A stretch of DNA of 64,000 nt from Pontibacterium sinense. GTDB lineage: Bacteria; Pseudomonadota; Gammaproteobacteria; Pseudomonadales; Balneatricaceae. The notes under the pieces were generated by a model. The model had not been told where the DNA came from and ran no database searches. It worked only from the letters and a program-made list of their open reading frames with translations. Location: positions 62,001 to 126,000 of the forward strand of contig NZ_JADEYS010000015.1 of assembly GCF_015209595.1 (NCBI RefSeq). Reading direction: 5' to 3'. The translations under genes and the position numbers were made by a program. Below, piece by piece: positions 7,200 through 16,324 of the stretch (within the stretch, counting starts at the first letter, position 1; each line of letters opens with the position of its first letter).

Positions 7200-9539
7200 T
7201 CAACCGCGTTTGGCACTGCGCTGCGGCGCTTTCTTACCCGGGCGCTTGCCAGCAGAACCCGCTTTCTTAGCGTTCATGGCCGCCTTCTTACCACCCGCTG
7301 CGGCCTTCTTCACACTGCCTTTTGGCTTGGAACCTGGCCTTGAGCCAGCGGCCTTCTGACCATTGCGCTTGCGCTGAGGCTCACTATCGTCGGTTCGTGC
7401 CTTTGGCGTTGAACCAGACCATTGCCCGCCCCGTGCGGCTTTACCGGGCTTGGTGGGTTGCACCTGACGTCGTTTCTGCTGATCCTTCTCTTCGGCGGGC
7501 ACCAACTGCTGCGGGCCGTCACCAATCAACTCAGGCCGTCCCATATCCTTAAAGGCATCACGCAGGGTCGCCCAGTTTTCTGGATCATGATAACGCATCA
7601 GTGCTTTGTGCAGTTTGCGCTGCTTATCGTTCTTCGGTGTGTACAGCTTCTCAGACTTGTACGTCACTTTTTTCAGGGGGTTGCGATCAGAGTGATACAT
7701 CGCCGTTGCCAGTGACATTGGTGATGGATAGAACGTCTGCACCTGATCGACCTGAAATTCATTCTTCTTTAACCATTGCGCCAGGCTGACCATATCGTCA
7801 TCTTCACAGCCAGGATGTGCGCCGATGAAATACGGGATCAGATACTGTTTCTTACCGGCTTCTTTGGAGAAGCGATCGAACATTTTCTTAAATGCTTCGT
7901 ACGTCCCCATACCCGGCTTCATCATTTTAGAGAGCGTACCCTCTTCACTGTGTTCCGGTGCAATCTTCAGCAAGCCGCCCACGTGATGAGTTACCAGCTC
8001 ACGCACGTATTCTGGGTCTTCGACGGCCAGATCGTAGCGCAGGCCGGATGAGATAGAGATCGTATGTACGCCGTCGAGCTTACGCGCTTTGCGATACAGC
8101 TCAGTGGTTGGACGATGATCGGTATTCAGGTTCTGACAGATGGTCGGATACACACAGGACAGCTTACGGCAGGACGCCTGAATTTCAGGGTCTTTGCAGT
8201 TCAGCGTATACATGTTGGAGGTTGGACCACCCAGATCGGAGATCGCACCGGTAAAGCCCGGTACTTTGTCTCGAATCTCTTCAATCTCATCCAGAATAGA
8301 CTGATGAGAGCGGCTCTGAATGATGCGTCCTTCGTGCTCGGTAATCGAGCAGAACGTACAACCACCAAAACAGCCACGCATGATATTGATCGAGAAACGG
8401 ATCATGTCATACGCAGGGATTTTTGCCTTGCCGTATTTGGGATGCGGTACACGCTGGTAAGGCAAACCAAAGACACCATCCATCTCCGGCGTTTCCAGCG
8501 GGATCGGCGCAGGGTTCACCCAAATCTCACGCTTACCGTGTTTTTGGATCAGTGCACGGGCATTGTGAGGATTCGACTCCAGATGCAATACGCGCGATGC
8601 ATGGGCATACAGCACCGGATCTTTTTCAACTTTTTCGAACGATGGCAGACGGATATAGGTTTTTTCCGGCAGGCGCTCTTTCCCTTTGAGCGGCTCCGGA
8701 ATAATGCGCAGCGGCTGAACGTCATCAGCAGCATTTTTCGCGCCCCCTTTACCATCCTCCTGGTCTTTATCCTTCTCCGGCAGATATTCGTAAGGGTTGG
8801 GTAGCTTATCGATATTGCCCGGCCAGTCGACACGGGTAGAGTCGACCTCCACATAACCCGCCGGTGGCGCGTTACGAATCACAACAGTGCCACGGATATC
8901 CGTCAGCGCTTCAAGCGGCTCACCGTCAGCCAGCTTATGGGTCAGATCGACAATCGCACGTTCGGCGTTACCGTAGAGCAGGATATCCGCCGTTGAATCG
9001 ATGAGCACCGAACGGCGCACTTTATCGCTCCAATAGTCATACTGAGCAATACGGCGCAAACTGGCTTCGATGCCACCAATAACCACCGGCACATCGTTAT
9101 AGGCTTCTTTACAGCGCTGACTGTATACGATGACAGCACGGTTCGGTCGCTTACCGCCTTCTCCACCCGCGGTATACACGTCATCGTGACGGATACGCAG
9201 ATCAGCCGTATAGCGGTTGATCATGGAGTCCATGTTGCCCGCCGTCACGCCGAAATACAGATTGGGCTTACCCAACGCCATAAAGGGTTCGGCAGTTCGC
9301 CAGTCCGGCTGATCGATAATACCCACACGATAGCCCTGCGCTTCCAACAGGCGCCCCATCACGGCCATACCAAAACTTGGATGGTCGACATAGGCATCAC
9401 CGGTCACCAGTACGATATCGCAGCTGTCCCACCCCAGAGCATCCATTTCAGCACGGCTGGTCGGTAAAAACTTCGCAGTTCCGTAGCATTCAGCCCAGTA
9501 TTGCGGATAGGAAAAGATATCAGGAGCGGTATTGATCAT
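7200..9539 (-). CDS. ygiQ: YgiQ family radical SAM protein
   Basis: A 779-residue protein with the YgiQ N-terminal domain ([33 protein letters not shown]) and the family hallmark GGIEASLRR. The radical SAM cluster motif is CFGGCTFC, about residues 390-397, where three cysteines bind the 4Fe-4S cluster. The C-terminal 90 residues are a Lys/Arg/Gly/Ala-rich tail typical of the family and of uncertain role. The reaction catalysed is not established. The ATG at 9539 aligns with known YgiQ starts; a TTG at 9578 would add a non-conserved leader. The gap from 9540 to 9837 contains only the terminator of the next gene. Confidence 0.93.
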   Translation of the reverse strand: MINTAPDIFSYPQYWAECYGTAKFLPTSRAEMDALGWDSCDIVLVTGDAYVDHPSFGMAVMGRLLEAQGYRVGIIDQPDWRTAEPFMALGKPNLYFGVTAGNMDSMINRYTADLRIRHDDVYTAGGEGGKRPNRAVIVYSQRCKEAYNDVPVVIGGIEASLRRIAQYDYWSDKVRRSVLIDSTADILLYGNAERAIVDLTHKLADGEPLEALTDIRGTVVIRNAPPAGYVEVDSTRVDWPGNIDKLPNPYEYLPEKDKDQEDGKGGAKNAADDVQPLRIIPEPLKGKERLPEKTYIRLPSFEKVEKDPVLYAHASRVLHLESNPHNARALIQKHGKREIWVNPAPIPLETPEMDGVFGLPYQRVPHPKYGKAKIPAYDMIRFSINIMRGCFGGCTFCSITEHEGRIIQSRSHQSILDEIEEIRDKVPGFTGAISDLGGPTSNMYTLNCKDPEIQASCRKLSCVYPTICQNLNTDHRPTTELYRKARKLDGVHTISISSGLRYDLAVEDPEYVRELVTHHVGGLLKIAPEHSEEGTLSKMMKPGMGTYEAFKKMFDRFSKEAGKKQYLIPYFIGAHPGCEDDDMVSLAQWLKKNEFQVDQVQTFYPSPMSLATAMYHSDRNPLKKVTYKSEKLYTPKNDKQRKLHKALMRYHDPENWATLRDAFKDMGRPELIGDGPQQLVPAEEKDQQKRRQVQPTKPGKAARGGQWSGSTPKARTDDSEPQRKRNGQKAAGSRPGSKPKGSVKKAAAGGKKAAMNAKKAGSAGKRPGKKAPQRSAKRG

Positions 9540-9753
9540 GTCGCCTAGCACTGTCAGGTTCAGAAGAAGCAAAGGCAAAGCGGTCAGCTCGCGTTTTTAA
9601 CAGCGCAGCGCATACATTTCAGCGAGATTTACCCGCCAAAATAATACTTGACCATTTTACACAGTATTTGAATGTCGCCATTCTCCCAGAAAAGCACTCG
9701 GGTTTCGAATGATTCTTTTGATGGCACACTAAACCCTGTGCTGAAGAGCAGAC

Positions 9754-9777
9754 AAAAAAAACCGGCACACGGCCGGC
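9754..9777 (-). terminator. Intrinsic terminator of the META-domain gene
   Basis: The minus strand has CCGGC-CGTGT-GCCGG followed by eight T residues, downstream of the META-domain lipoprotein gene and upstream of ygiQ. Confidence 0.85.
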
Positions 9778-9837
9778 TAATCACTGGATGGAAATGAAAA
9801 TGTTGCTAAGGGAATGCTTTTAGATGCTGCGATATAC

Positions 9838-10359
9838 TTAATGTCTCGCAGCCAAAACCGGCATTTCTGCGCGGGAGATCCGCTTGAGTACCAGCGGATG
9901 AGAGTCAGAGCGCGAATAGATAATCAAACTGCCATCGGCACCATGCTCAAAACGCTCGGCTTCCGCCAGCATCTTCAATAGCAGCTGTTCCTGATGCATC
10001 ACACTGGAGAAGCAGATCTTTTTAGAGGTGGTGATACGGGCAATATCGAGCTGATCACCCTGCCCTGAATAGTCCGCGAAGAAGTAGTTACAGCCCGCTC
10101 GTCCACTGATCCGATGATCGACGAAAGCAACCGATGCATTAATCAAACCCGAAACATCACGACCCACCAGCGTTTTAACACGCCAGAATGTGCGGTTCAG
10201 AGGTGCAGATTGACCGATGTCAGATGTGGAGGAAACTGCAGATGATTCTGTAGATTCGGTTTGCTGCTTAGGCGCAACCGACTGGCACCCTACCAGACCG
10301 AAAAAAATAACAGGTGCGAGGTACGTCTTTAGACACGTAATGCCATCCATGAGCGACAT
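9838..10359 (-). CDS. META-domain lipoprotein
   Basis: A 173-residue protein with a signal peptide ending in a lipobox (FGLVGC, cysteine near residue 25), then a Ser/Thr-rich linker. A META (HslJ-like) domain follows, with NRTFWRVKTLVG, RISGRAGCNYFFADY and KKICFSSVMHQEQLLLKML. META/HslJ proteins are envelope proteins linked to stress and antibiotic tolerance in E. coli. The ATG at 10359 has AAGGA nine bases upstream. It should be anchored to a membrane facing the periplasm. Confidence 0.85.
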   Translation of the reverse strand: MSLMDGITCLKTYLAPVIFFGLVGCQSVAPKQQTESTESSAVSSTSDIGQSAPLNRTFWRVKTLVGRDVSGLINASVAFVDHRISGRAGCNYFFADYSGQGDQLDIARITTSKKICFSSVMHQEQLLLKMLAEAERFEHGADGSLIIYSRSDSHPLVLKRISRAEMPVLAARH

Positions 10360-10440
10360 ATCTTCAAATCCTTATGAAGTTTTCTATTCCCAAAAGCATA
10401 TCCCCATTTCGAATAGATGAAAAGGGCTATTTTTTGATCA

Positions 10441-10480
10441 AAAAAAGCCCGAAGCTGAATGTTCAGGCTTCGGGCTTTTC
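10441..10480 (-). terminator. Intrinsic terminator of fabV
   Basis: A 13-bp stem (AAAAGCCCGAAGC and its complement) around an 11-base loop, followed by a T run on the minus strand, 24 bases after the fabV stop codon. Confidence 0.9.
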
Positions 10481-10503
10481 TGTGTTTGATAAACACTATC
10501 TGA

Positions 10504-11694
10504 TTAGATATCGATCACATCAAATTCAACTTGTGGATCAACGTCTGCTTCGTAGTCTACAGATTCAATACCGAAGCCGAACAGCTTCAGGAATTCATCT
10601 TTGTAGTACGCGTAGTCAGTCATGTCGAACAGGTTTTCGGTGGTGATCTCAGGCCACATGTCGCGGCATGCTTTCTGCACGTCGTCACGCAATTCCCAGT
10701 CATCAATACGGAAACGGTTGCCGTCATCAATCTGCGCGCTATCGCCATACAGACCGGTCGCGAACAAACGCTGCACCTGCTCCATACAACCTTCGTGCAA
10801 GCCCTGCTCTTTCATGACCTTGAAGACCATAGACAGGTACAGTGGCATCACAGGAATAGCGGAGCTTGCCTGAGTCACAACAGACTTCAGTACTGCAACG
10901 TTGGCCTGACCACCGTTTGCCGCCAGTTTCGTGTTCAGCTCATCCGCCGCACGGTCCAGATCCTGTTTCGCTTTACCCAGAGCACCGTCCCAGTAAATCG
11001 GCCAGGTAATCTCAGTACCGATGTAGGAGTAAGCAACAGACTTCGCGCCTTCAGCCAGAACACCGGCATCGTTCAGTGCATTAACCCACAGTTCCCAATC
11101 TTCACCGCCCATCACGGTCACAGTTGCATCAACCTCTTCCTGCGTTGCAGGTTCGATTTCAGCTTCGATGATCACGTCTTTGTTGGTATCGATCGCCGTG
11201 GAGCGGTAAGTCTCACCAATTGGCTTCAGCGCAGAACGCACAACTTCGCCCGTTTCAGGCATTTTGCGCACTGGAGATGCCAGTGAGTAAACCACCAGAT
11301 CAATCTGACCCAAGTCTTCTTTGATCAGATCGATAACTTTATTTTTTGCATCGTGGGAGAACGCATCGCCATTCAGGCTCTTTGCGTACAAACCCGCTTC
11401 GTGTGCAGCTTTGTCAAATTCGGCAGCGTTATACCAACCCGCCGTACCGGTTTTACGTTCAGTCGCCGGCTTTTCAAAGAACACACCGATGGTTGCAGCG
11501 CCGCAACCAAATGCGGAAGCGATGCGGGAAGAGAGACCGTAACCACTGGATGAACCGATTACCAGTACGCGCTTAGCGCCAGCGATCTCACCTTTCTGTT
11601 GAGTGTAAGCAATCTGCTCGCGAACGTTGGCCGCACAACCGGTTGGGTGAGTAGTTGTACAGATGAAGCCGCGAATCTTTGGTTTGATGATCAT
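10504..11694 (-). CDS. fabV: Trans-2-enoyl-ACP/CoA reductase FabV
   Basis: A 396-residue enzyme with the FabV start ([20 protein letters not shown]), the Rossmann NADH-binding motif [18 protein letters not shown] near 43-58, VYSLASPVR, and the catalytic [10 protein letters not shown] (Tyr-x8-Lys). FabV is the triclosan-insensitive enoyl-ACP reductase of fatty acid elongation. Length and motifs match the family exactly. It is monocistronic, with terminators on both sides. Confidence 0.96.
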   Translation of the reverse strand: MIIKPKIRGFICTTTHPTGCAANVREQIAYTQQKGEIAGAKRVLVIGSSSGYGLSSRIASAFGCGAATIGVFFEKPATERKTGTAGWYNAAEFDKAAHEAGLYAKSLNGDAFSHDAKNKVIDLIKEDLGQIDLVVYSLASPVRKMPETGEVVRSALKPIGETYRSTAIDTNKDVIIEAEIEPATQEEVDATVTVMGGEDWELWVNALNDAGVLAEGAKSVAYSYIGTEITWPIYWDGALGKAKQDLDRAADELNTKLAANGGQANVAVLKSVVTQASSAIPVMPLYLSMVFKVMKEQGLHEGCMEQVQRLFATGLYGDSAQIDDGNRFRIDDWELRDDVQKACRDMWPEITTENLFDMTDYAYYKDEFLKLFGFGIESVDYEADVDPQVEFDVIDI

Positions 11695-11722
11695 GGTTAA
11701 CTAGAGTCTCAATCCGTTACAT

Positions 11723-11764
11723 AAAAAATCAGCCCGATACGATAACCGATTTCGGGCTGATTTT
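11723..11764 (-). terminator. Intrinsic terminator of the acyl-CoA dehydrogenase gene
   Basis: The minus strand has AAAATCAGCCCGAA pairing with TCGGGCTGATTTT, ending in a T run, between the dehydrogenase gene and fabV. Confidence 0.9.
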
Positions 11765-11792
11765 ACAGTTTAAGCGTGGAGCTCAGGCAGGA

Positions 11793-13586
11793 TCAGAACC
11801 AGGCGGATGCCAGCTGCTCATCGCTCATCGCCATTACACTCTCGCTACCCGCTGCTACCATCTGTGCGTAAGACGCTGTACGTGGCAACACCTGTGTCAC
11901 GTAGAAACGCGCGCTCAGAATTTTCGCATTCAGGAAAACTTCGTCACCGCCGCTTGCCAGTTCCTGCTGTGCCGCCAGTGCGCCACGCAGAATCTGCCAG
12001 CCACCACACAAGGTGCCCATCATCATCAGGTAATTGTACGCCACGGTAGCCGGCAACTGAGCGTCGTCTGCTGCGCCATTCAGCAACTGCGCCTGAGCTG
12101 TCTGTGCCTGTTCCAACGCAACTTTTAACTGAGCCGCTTCGGACGCAAAACCACCCTGAGCATCCAGTGCGCTGATCAGTTCAGCGATTTCAGCCTGTAC
12201 GGCTGCACCGGCTTCACCTTTATCAAACAACGTTTTACGACCAACCAGATCCAGAGCCTGAATAGCATTGGTGCCTTCGTAGATCGGCAGGATACGTGCG
12301 TCACGGTAGTGCTGTGCTGCGCCGGTTTCTTCGATGAAGCCCATACCACCGTGTACCTGCACACCCAGCGAAGTCACTTCCTGAGCCACCTCTGTGCACC
12401 AGCCTTTCACGATCGGTGTCAGATAAGCAGCACGTGCAGATTCACGCGCACGGGTTTCAGCGTCTTCCGATTTATGCGCAAAGTCGAGACTTGCACAGGC
12501 ATCATATGCCAGAGCACGACCCGCTTCAGTGATCGACTTCATGGTTTGCAGCATACGACGCACATCCGCATGGCGAATGATCGGGCCTGCTTCTTTATTA
12601 CCTACCGATGGACTCTGTACACGGTCATGAGCGTATTCCAGCGCATGCTGATACGCACGCTCAGAGATCGCTACACCCTGCAGACCTACCGCCAGACGTG
12701 CGTTGTTCATCATGGTGAACATACACGCCAGACCTTTATTCTCTTCACCGACCAGGTAACCGATCGCACCGTCATCATCACCAAATGCCATAACGCAGGT
12801 CGGGCTCGCGTGGATACCCAGCTTGTGCTCCAGAGAGACACACTTCGCATCGTTGCGCTCACCCAGAGAGCCATCGGCATTCACCATGAATTTAGGCACA
12901 ACAAACAGGCTGATACCACGCACACCTTCCGGCGCATCCGGCAGACGCGCCAACACCAAGTGAACGATGTTCTCCGCCATATCGTGCTCACCCCAGGTAA
13001 TAAAGATCTTCTGACCTTTAATACGGTAGTGATCACCTTCGCGCTCAGCTTTACTGCGGATCGCCGCCAGATCAGAACCCGCCTGTGGTTCTGTCAGGTT
13101 CATCGTACCGGTCCATTCACCGCTGATCAGCTTCGGCAGATACTGGTTCTTAAGCTCATCCGTTGCGTTGTGGAAGATCGCTTCAACCGCACCCTGACTC
13201 AGCAATGGGCACAAGCCCCACGCCATGTTTGCCGACTGCCACATCTCCATCACAGGAATCGACAGTGCATACGGCAAACCCTGACCGCCATACTCAGGAT
13301 CAAACTGCAAAGAACCCCAACCACCTTCAGAGAACTGCTGATACGCGTCTGCAAAGCCAGCCGGTGTTGGCACGTCGTGATCGACCAGTTTCACGCCTGT
13401 CTGATCACCCACTTCGTTCAGAGGAGACAGGACTTCATTCGCCACTTTGCCTGCTTCTTCCAGAATCGCGGTTACCATGTCATCGGACGCTTCTTCGTAA
13501 CCCGGAAGCTGTGCCAGCTGCTCCATTCGTGCGTTATGACGAAGGGAGAAATTCATATCTTTCAGGGGAGCTCTATAGTCAGCCAT
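11793..13586 (-). CDS. Acyl-CoA dehydrogenase, DmdC-type with C-terminal extension
   Basis: A 597-residue flavoenzyme. Its N-terminal MADYRAPLKDM and about 600-residue length place it in the long bacterial acyl-CoA dehydrogenase subgroup that includes 3-methylmercaptopropionyl-CoA dehydrogenase DmdC. Visible motifs are MNLTEPQAGSDL (FAD/substrate), KIFITWGEHDM, LGVQVHGGMGFIEETG and RDARILPIYEGTNAIQALD. It oxidises an acyl-CoA to the enoyl-CoA; chain specificity is not readable. The ATG at 13586 is chosen over an adjacent TTG. It is divergent from the MaoC hydratase gene across a 152-bp promoter region. Many members serve medium- or long-chain beta-oxidation, so a DMSP role is not implied. Confidence 0.92.
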   Translation of the reverse strand: MADYRAPLKDMNFSLRHNARMEQLAQLPGYEEASDDMVTAILEEAGKVANEVLSPLNEVGDQTGVKLVDHDVPTPAGFADAYQQFSEGGWGSLQFDPEYGGQGLPYALSIPVMEMWQSANMAWGLCPLLSQGAVEAIFHNATDELKNQYLPKLISGEWTGTMNLTEPQAGSDLAAIRSKAEREGDHYRIKGQKIFITWGEHDMAENIVHLVLARLPDAPEGVRGISLFVVPKFMVNADGSLGERNDAKCVSLEHKLGIHASPTCVMAFGDDDGAIGYLVGEENKGLACMFTMMNNARLAVGLQGVAISERAYQHALEYAHDRVQSPSVGNKEAGPIIRHADVRRMLQTMKSITEAGRALAYDACASLDFAHKSEDAETRARESARAAYLTPIVKGWCTEVAQEVTSLGVQVHGGMGFIEETGAAQHYRDARILPIYEGTNAIQALDLVGRKTLFDKGEAGAAVQAEIAELISALDAQGGFASEAAQLKVALEQAQTAQAQLLNGAADDAQLPATVAYNYLMMMGTLCGGWQILRGALAAQQELASGGDEVFLNAKILSARFYVTQVLPRTASYAQMVAAGSESVMAMSDEQLASAWF

Positions 13587-13738
13587 CAAACACCTGCCTT
13601 GTAAGTGGTCAGTATCTGCCCGTATTTACGCTACAAAGAGATAAATAAGGGTTTTCACTTATTATAATCAATATTGGGATTCCGATAAGATACCGGAACA
13701 CTTTTTTGCGATGCAGCAACCAGTTGAGGACGTCACCC

Positions 13739-14170
13739 ATGCAAGACCTACATGGTTACTATCTGGAAGATCTTGAAGTTGGCATGAGCGCCAGCTACGC
13801 CAAAACCATTTCCGAAAGCGACGTATATATGTTCGCGGGCGTATCCGGGGACAACAACCCGGTGCACATCAATGAGGAATACGCACAAACCACACCGTTT
13901 AAGAAACGTATCGTGCATGGCATGTTCAGTGCGGCGCTGATCTCTACCGTTGCAGGTACCCGCCTTCCTGGACCGGGTGCCATCTATGTGGATCAGCAGA
14001 TTAAATTCCGTCGTCCGGTCTATATCGGCGATACCGCAACCGCGACTCTGACCGTAACCGAGATCGATCAACGTCGTGGCCGTGTTAAGGCTCAGACGGA
14101 TGTACACGTAGGTGATACTGTTGTCGCAACCGGTAGCGCAACCTTCATGGTTGATAAACGCGACGCCTGA
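13739..14170 (+). CDS. MaoC/PhaJ-like (R)-specific enoyl-CoA hydratase
   Basis: A 143-residue single hotdog-fold hydratase. The catalytic segment is FAGVSGDNNPVHINEEYAQ, with the Asp and His of the MaoC D-x4-H motif, followed by RIVHGMFSAALIS. It should hydrate trans-2-enoyl-CoA to (R)-3-hydroxyacyl-CoA, linking beta-oxidation to polyhydroxyalkanoate precursors or to the adjacent dehydrogenase step. The ATG at 13739 follows GAGGA at a spacing of about 10; the longer frame from 13706 adds an unlikely leader. Confidence 0.9.
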   Translation: MQDLHGYYLEDLEVGMSASYAKTISESDVYMFAGVSGDNNPVHINEEYAQTTPFKKRIVHGMFSAALISTVAGTRLPGPGAIYVDQQIKFRRPVYIGDTATATLTVTEIDQRRGRVKAQTDVHVGDTVVATGSATFMVDKRDA

Positions 14171-14178
14171 TTGCTATA

Positions 14179-14212
14179 CGCCACCCTGCTCTTTAAAGCG
14201 GGGTGGCGTTCT
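14179..14212 (+). terminator. Terminator between convergent MaoC and acyl-CoA synthetase genes
   Basis: The stem CGCCACCCTGCT pairs with AGCGGGGTGGCG with one G-T pair across a six-base loop and is followed by TTCTTTCC on the plus strand. The convergent synthetase gene ends six bases beyond, so the hairpin may act in both directions. Confidence 0.75.
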
Positions 14213-14217
14213 TTCCG

Positions 14218-15846
14218 TTACGCTTCTGCCTGCTCGCGCAGCACAAACTTCTGGATCTTACCGGTCGACGTTTTCGGCAGATCACCAAAGATCACAACCT
14301 TCGGCGCTTTGAAGCGCGCCATGTTGTTGCGGCAGAAGGTGATAATCTCCTGCTCATCGACTTTGGCATTCGCTTTCAGCTTGATAAAGGCACAAGGCAC
14401 TTCGCCCCACTTCTCATCAGACTTCGCCACGACTGCCGCTTCCATCACATCCGGATGACGGTAAAGCACATCTTCCACTTCGATACTGGAGATGTTTTCA
14501 CCACCGGAGATGATGATGTCTTTGGAACGGTCTTTAATCTCGATGTAACCGTCTTCATGCCAAACCGCCAGGTCGCCGGAATGGAACCAACCACCCTCAA
14601 ATGACTCATCGGTGGTGGATGGGTTCTTCAGATAACCTTTCATCACCAGGTTACCGCGCATGAAGATTTCACCCATGGTTTCGCCATCCTGCGGCACCGG
14701 TTCCAGTGTTTCCGGATTCGCAACCATCAAGCCTTCCAGCATTGGTGCTTTCACACCCTGACGGGATTTCAGACGGGCCTTGTCTTCGATGCTGCTGTCA
14801 TTCCACTCATCTTTCCATGCACATACAACGGAAGGACCGTAGGTTTCAGTCAGACCATAAACATGGGTCACTTCCACACCCATCTCTTCCATGCCCTGAA
14901 TGACCGCTGCCGGAGGCGCTGCCCCCGCAGTCATCACTTTGATCTTGTGATTGATCCCTTCTTTCATCTCAGCAGGCGCGTTGTTCAGCATGTTCAGAAC
15001 AATCGGCGCACCACAGAAGTGATCCACTTTCTCTTCACGGATCAGGTCATAGATATCCTGATCACGGACATGACGCAGGGAAACAGAGGTACCTGCCGCC
15101 GCAGCGATCGCCCAAGGGAAACACCAGCCGTTGCAATGAAACATCGGCAGCGTCCACAGGTAGTTCGGATGACGCCCCATATCCCAGGATACGATGTTGC
15201 TCATCGCGTTCAGGTAAGCACCGCGGTGGTGATAGACAACCCCTTTCGGGTTTCCGGTGGTGCCGGAGGTGTAGTTCAGACTGATCGCTTCCCACTCATC
15301 AGCCGGTGGCTGCCAAGCGAACTCAGGATCACCTTCTGCAATAAACGCTTCGTAATCCGTGGTACCAATCAGCTCACCACCTTCATAGGTCGGATCATCG
15401 ATGTCGATCACCAGCGGATTGTGCGCAATCATTTTCAGTGCTTTTGACACAACTTCAGAGAATTCACGCTCAACGATGACCACTTTGGCTTCAGCGTGTT
15501 GCAGGATGAACGCGATCGCTTCTGCGTCCAGACGAATGTTCACTGCATTCAGTACTGCGCCAGACATCGGTACAGCAAAGTGTGCTTCGAACACTTCCGG
15601 CAGGTTCGGTGCGATGACAGAAACCGTATCGCCTTTTTCGATCCCTTGCTTCTGCAGGGCACTCGCCATCTGACGGCAGCGTGTGTAAGTCTCTGCCCAG
15701 TTACGACGTACCTGTCCGTGAACCGTTGCGGTGTGCTCCGGGTAAACGAAAGCGGCACGCTCAATAAAACTAAGCGGAGTCAGTGCAGCGTAGTTTGCTA
15801 CATTTTGCTCAAGCCCAAGCTCATAGGGATTATGCTTTGTGCTCAT
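14218..15846 (-). CDS. AMP-forming acyl-CoA synthetase (DmdB-like group)
   Basis: A 542-residue adenylate-forming ligase with the P-loop SLNYTSGTTGNPKG, the family segment LWTLPMFHCNGWCFPW, VYGLTETYGP, the hinge GWFHSGDLAVWHEDGYIEIKDR (written here in part) and the catalytic lysine in PKTSTGKIQKF. The MFHCNGW signature is typical of the subgroup containing DmdB and many medium-chain acyl-CoA ligases. It activates a carboxylate with ATP and CoA. Two in-frame ATGs (15855, 15846) are close together; AGGA precedes both. Together with the dehydrogenase and hydratase nearby it forms a beta-oxidation set. Confidence 0.92.
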   Translation of the reverse strand: MSTKHNPYELGLEQNVANYAALTPLSFIERAAFVYPEHTATVHGQVRRNWAETYTRCRQMASALQKQGIEKGDTVSVIAPNLPEVFEAHFAVPMSGAVLNAVNIRLDAEAIAFILQHAEAKVVIVEREFSEVVSKALKMIAHNPLVIDIDDPTYEGGELIGTTDYEAFIAEGDPEFAWQPPADEWEAISLNYTSGTTGNPKGVVYHHRGAYLNAMSNIVSWDMGRHPNYLWTLPMFHCNGWCFPWAIAAAAGTSVSLRHVRDQDIYDLIREEKVDHFCGAPIVLNMLNNAPAEMKEGINHKIKVMTAGAAPPAAVIQGMEEMGVEVTHVYGLTETYGPSVVCAWKDEWNDSSIEDKARLKSRQGVKAPMLEGLMVANPETLEPVPQDGETMGEIFMRGNLVMKGYLKNPSTTDESFEGGWFHSGDLAVWHEDGYIEIKDRSKDIIISGGENISSIEVEDVLYRHPDVMEAAVVAKSDEKWGEVPCAFIKLKANAKVDEQEIITFCRNNMARFKAPKVVIFGDLPKTSTGKIQKFVLREQAEA

Positions 15847-16062
15847 CGTTCTCATTCCTGTTGTAGTTATGTCTCACAGTCAGTCATGCCAACTGTTGAT
15901 TGCTTCTTAGCTGATAGTGCGGGTTAGCCAATCAATCCGCCAACCAAATAAAGGTTTACCCTTACATAAGCAGTAATACTACGCAATTTCCCTTATTACT
16001 CAAGTTATTCTAAAGTCATATCATTGTGCTGTAGATAAGTTAACCGGGATTTCCCCTAGGCC

Positions 16063-16320
16063 AGGGCCTGATAACACTAAGCGAACCATGCCTGCTGCTT
16101 CCATTTTTTGCTCAGCAAGGCAGAGGGAGCGCAGTGTATTGAGCATACATAAGGGACCGATAACGCAGCTGAACACAAAATGGAAACAGCCCCTTGGGTT
16201 GCCCCTGCTTAAGCGCCACTCCGCGTTGCTCGTTTGGAATGACCAAACCACGCGCCTCACGCCTTGATTGGCGCTTAAGCAGGGACAACAGGCCCGATTC
16301 GAATAGTATTAGCAGGCCCT
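16063..16320. repeat. Nested inverted-repeat element (258 bp)
   Basis: Terminal arms 16063-16079 (AGGGCCTGATAACACTA) and 16304-16320 are complementary at 15 of 17 positions. Inside are two further hairpins: 16095-16116 with 16168-16189 (19 of 22 matches) and 16203-16218 with 16269-16284 (16 of 16). The second loop contains its own GTTTGG/CCAAAC stem at 16232-16248. The layout is a closed multi-arm cruciform with no gene, like a miniature non-autonomous element or large dispersed repeat. Its right end is four bases before the start codon of the histidine kinase. Confidence 0.75.
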
Positions 16321-16324
16321 ATAT

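Noticed and set aside
12309-13604. Plus-strand frame of 431 codons antisense to the DmdC-type dehydrogenase
   Set aside because: Same reason: mirrored codon bias and no recognisable domain.
16021-16260. Minus-strand 79-codon frame inside the nested-palindrome element
   Set aside because: It runs through the inverted repeats, so its sequence is dictated by the palindromes. There is no ribosome binding site and no independent coding evidence.
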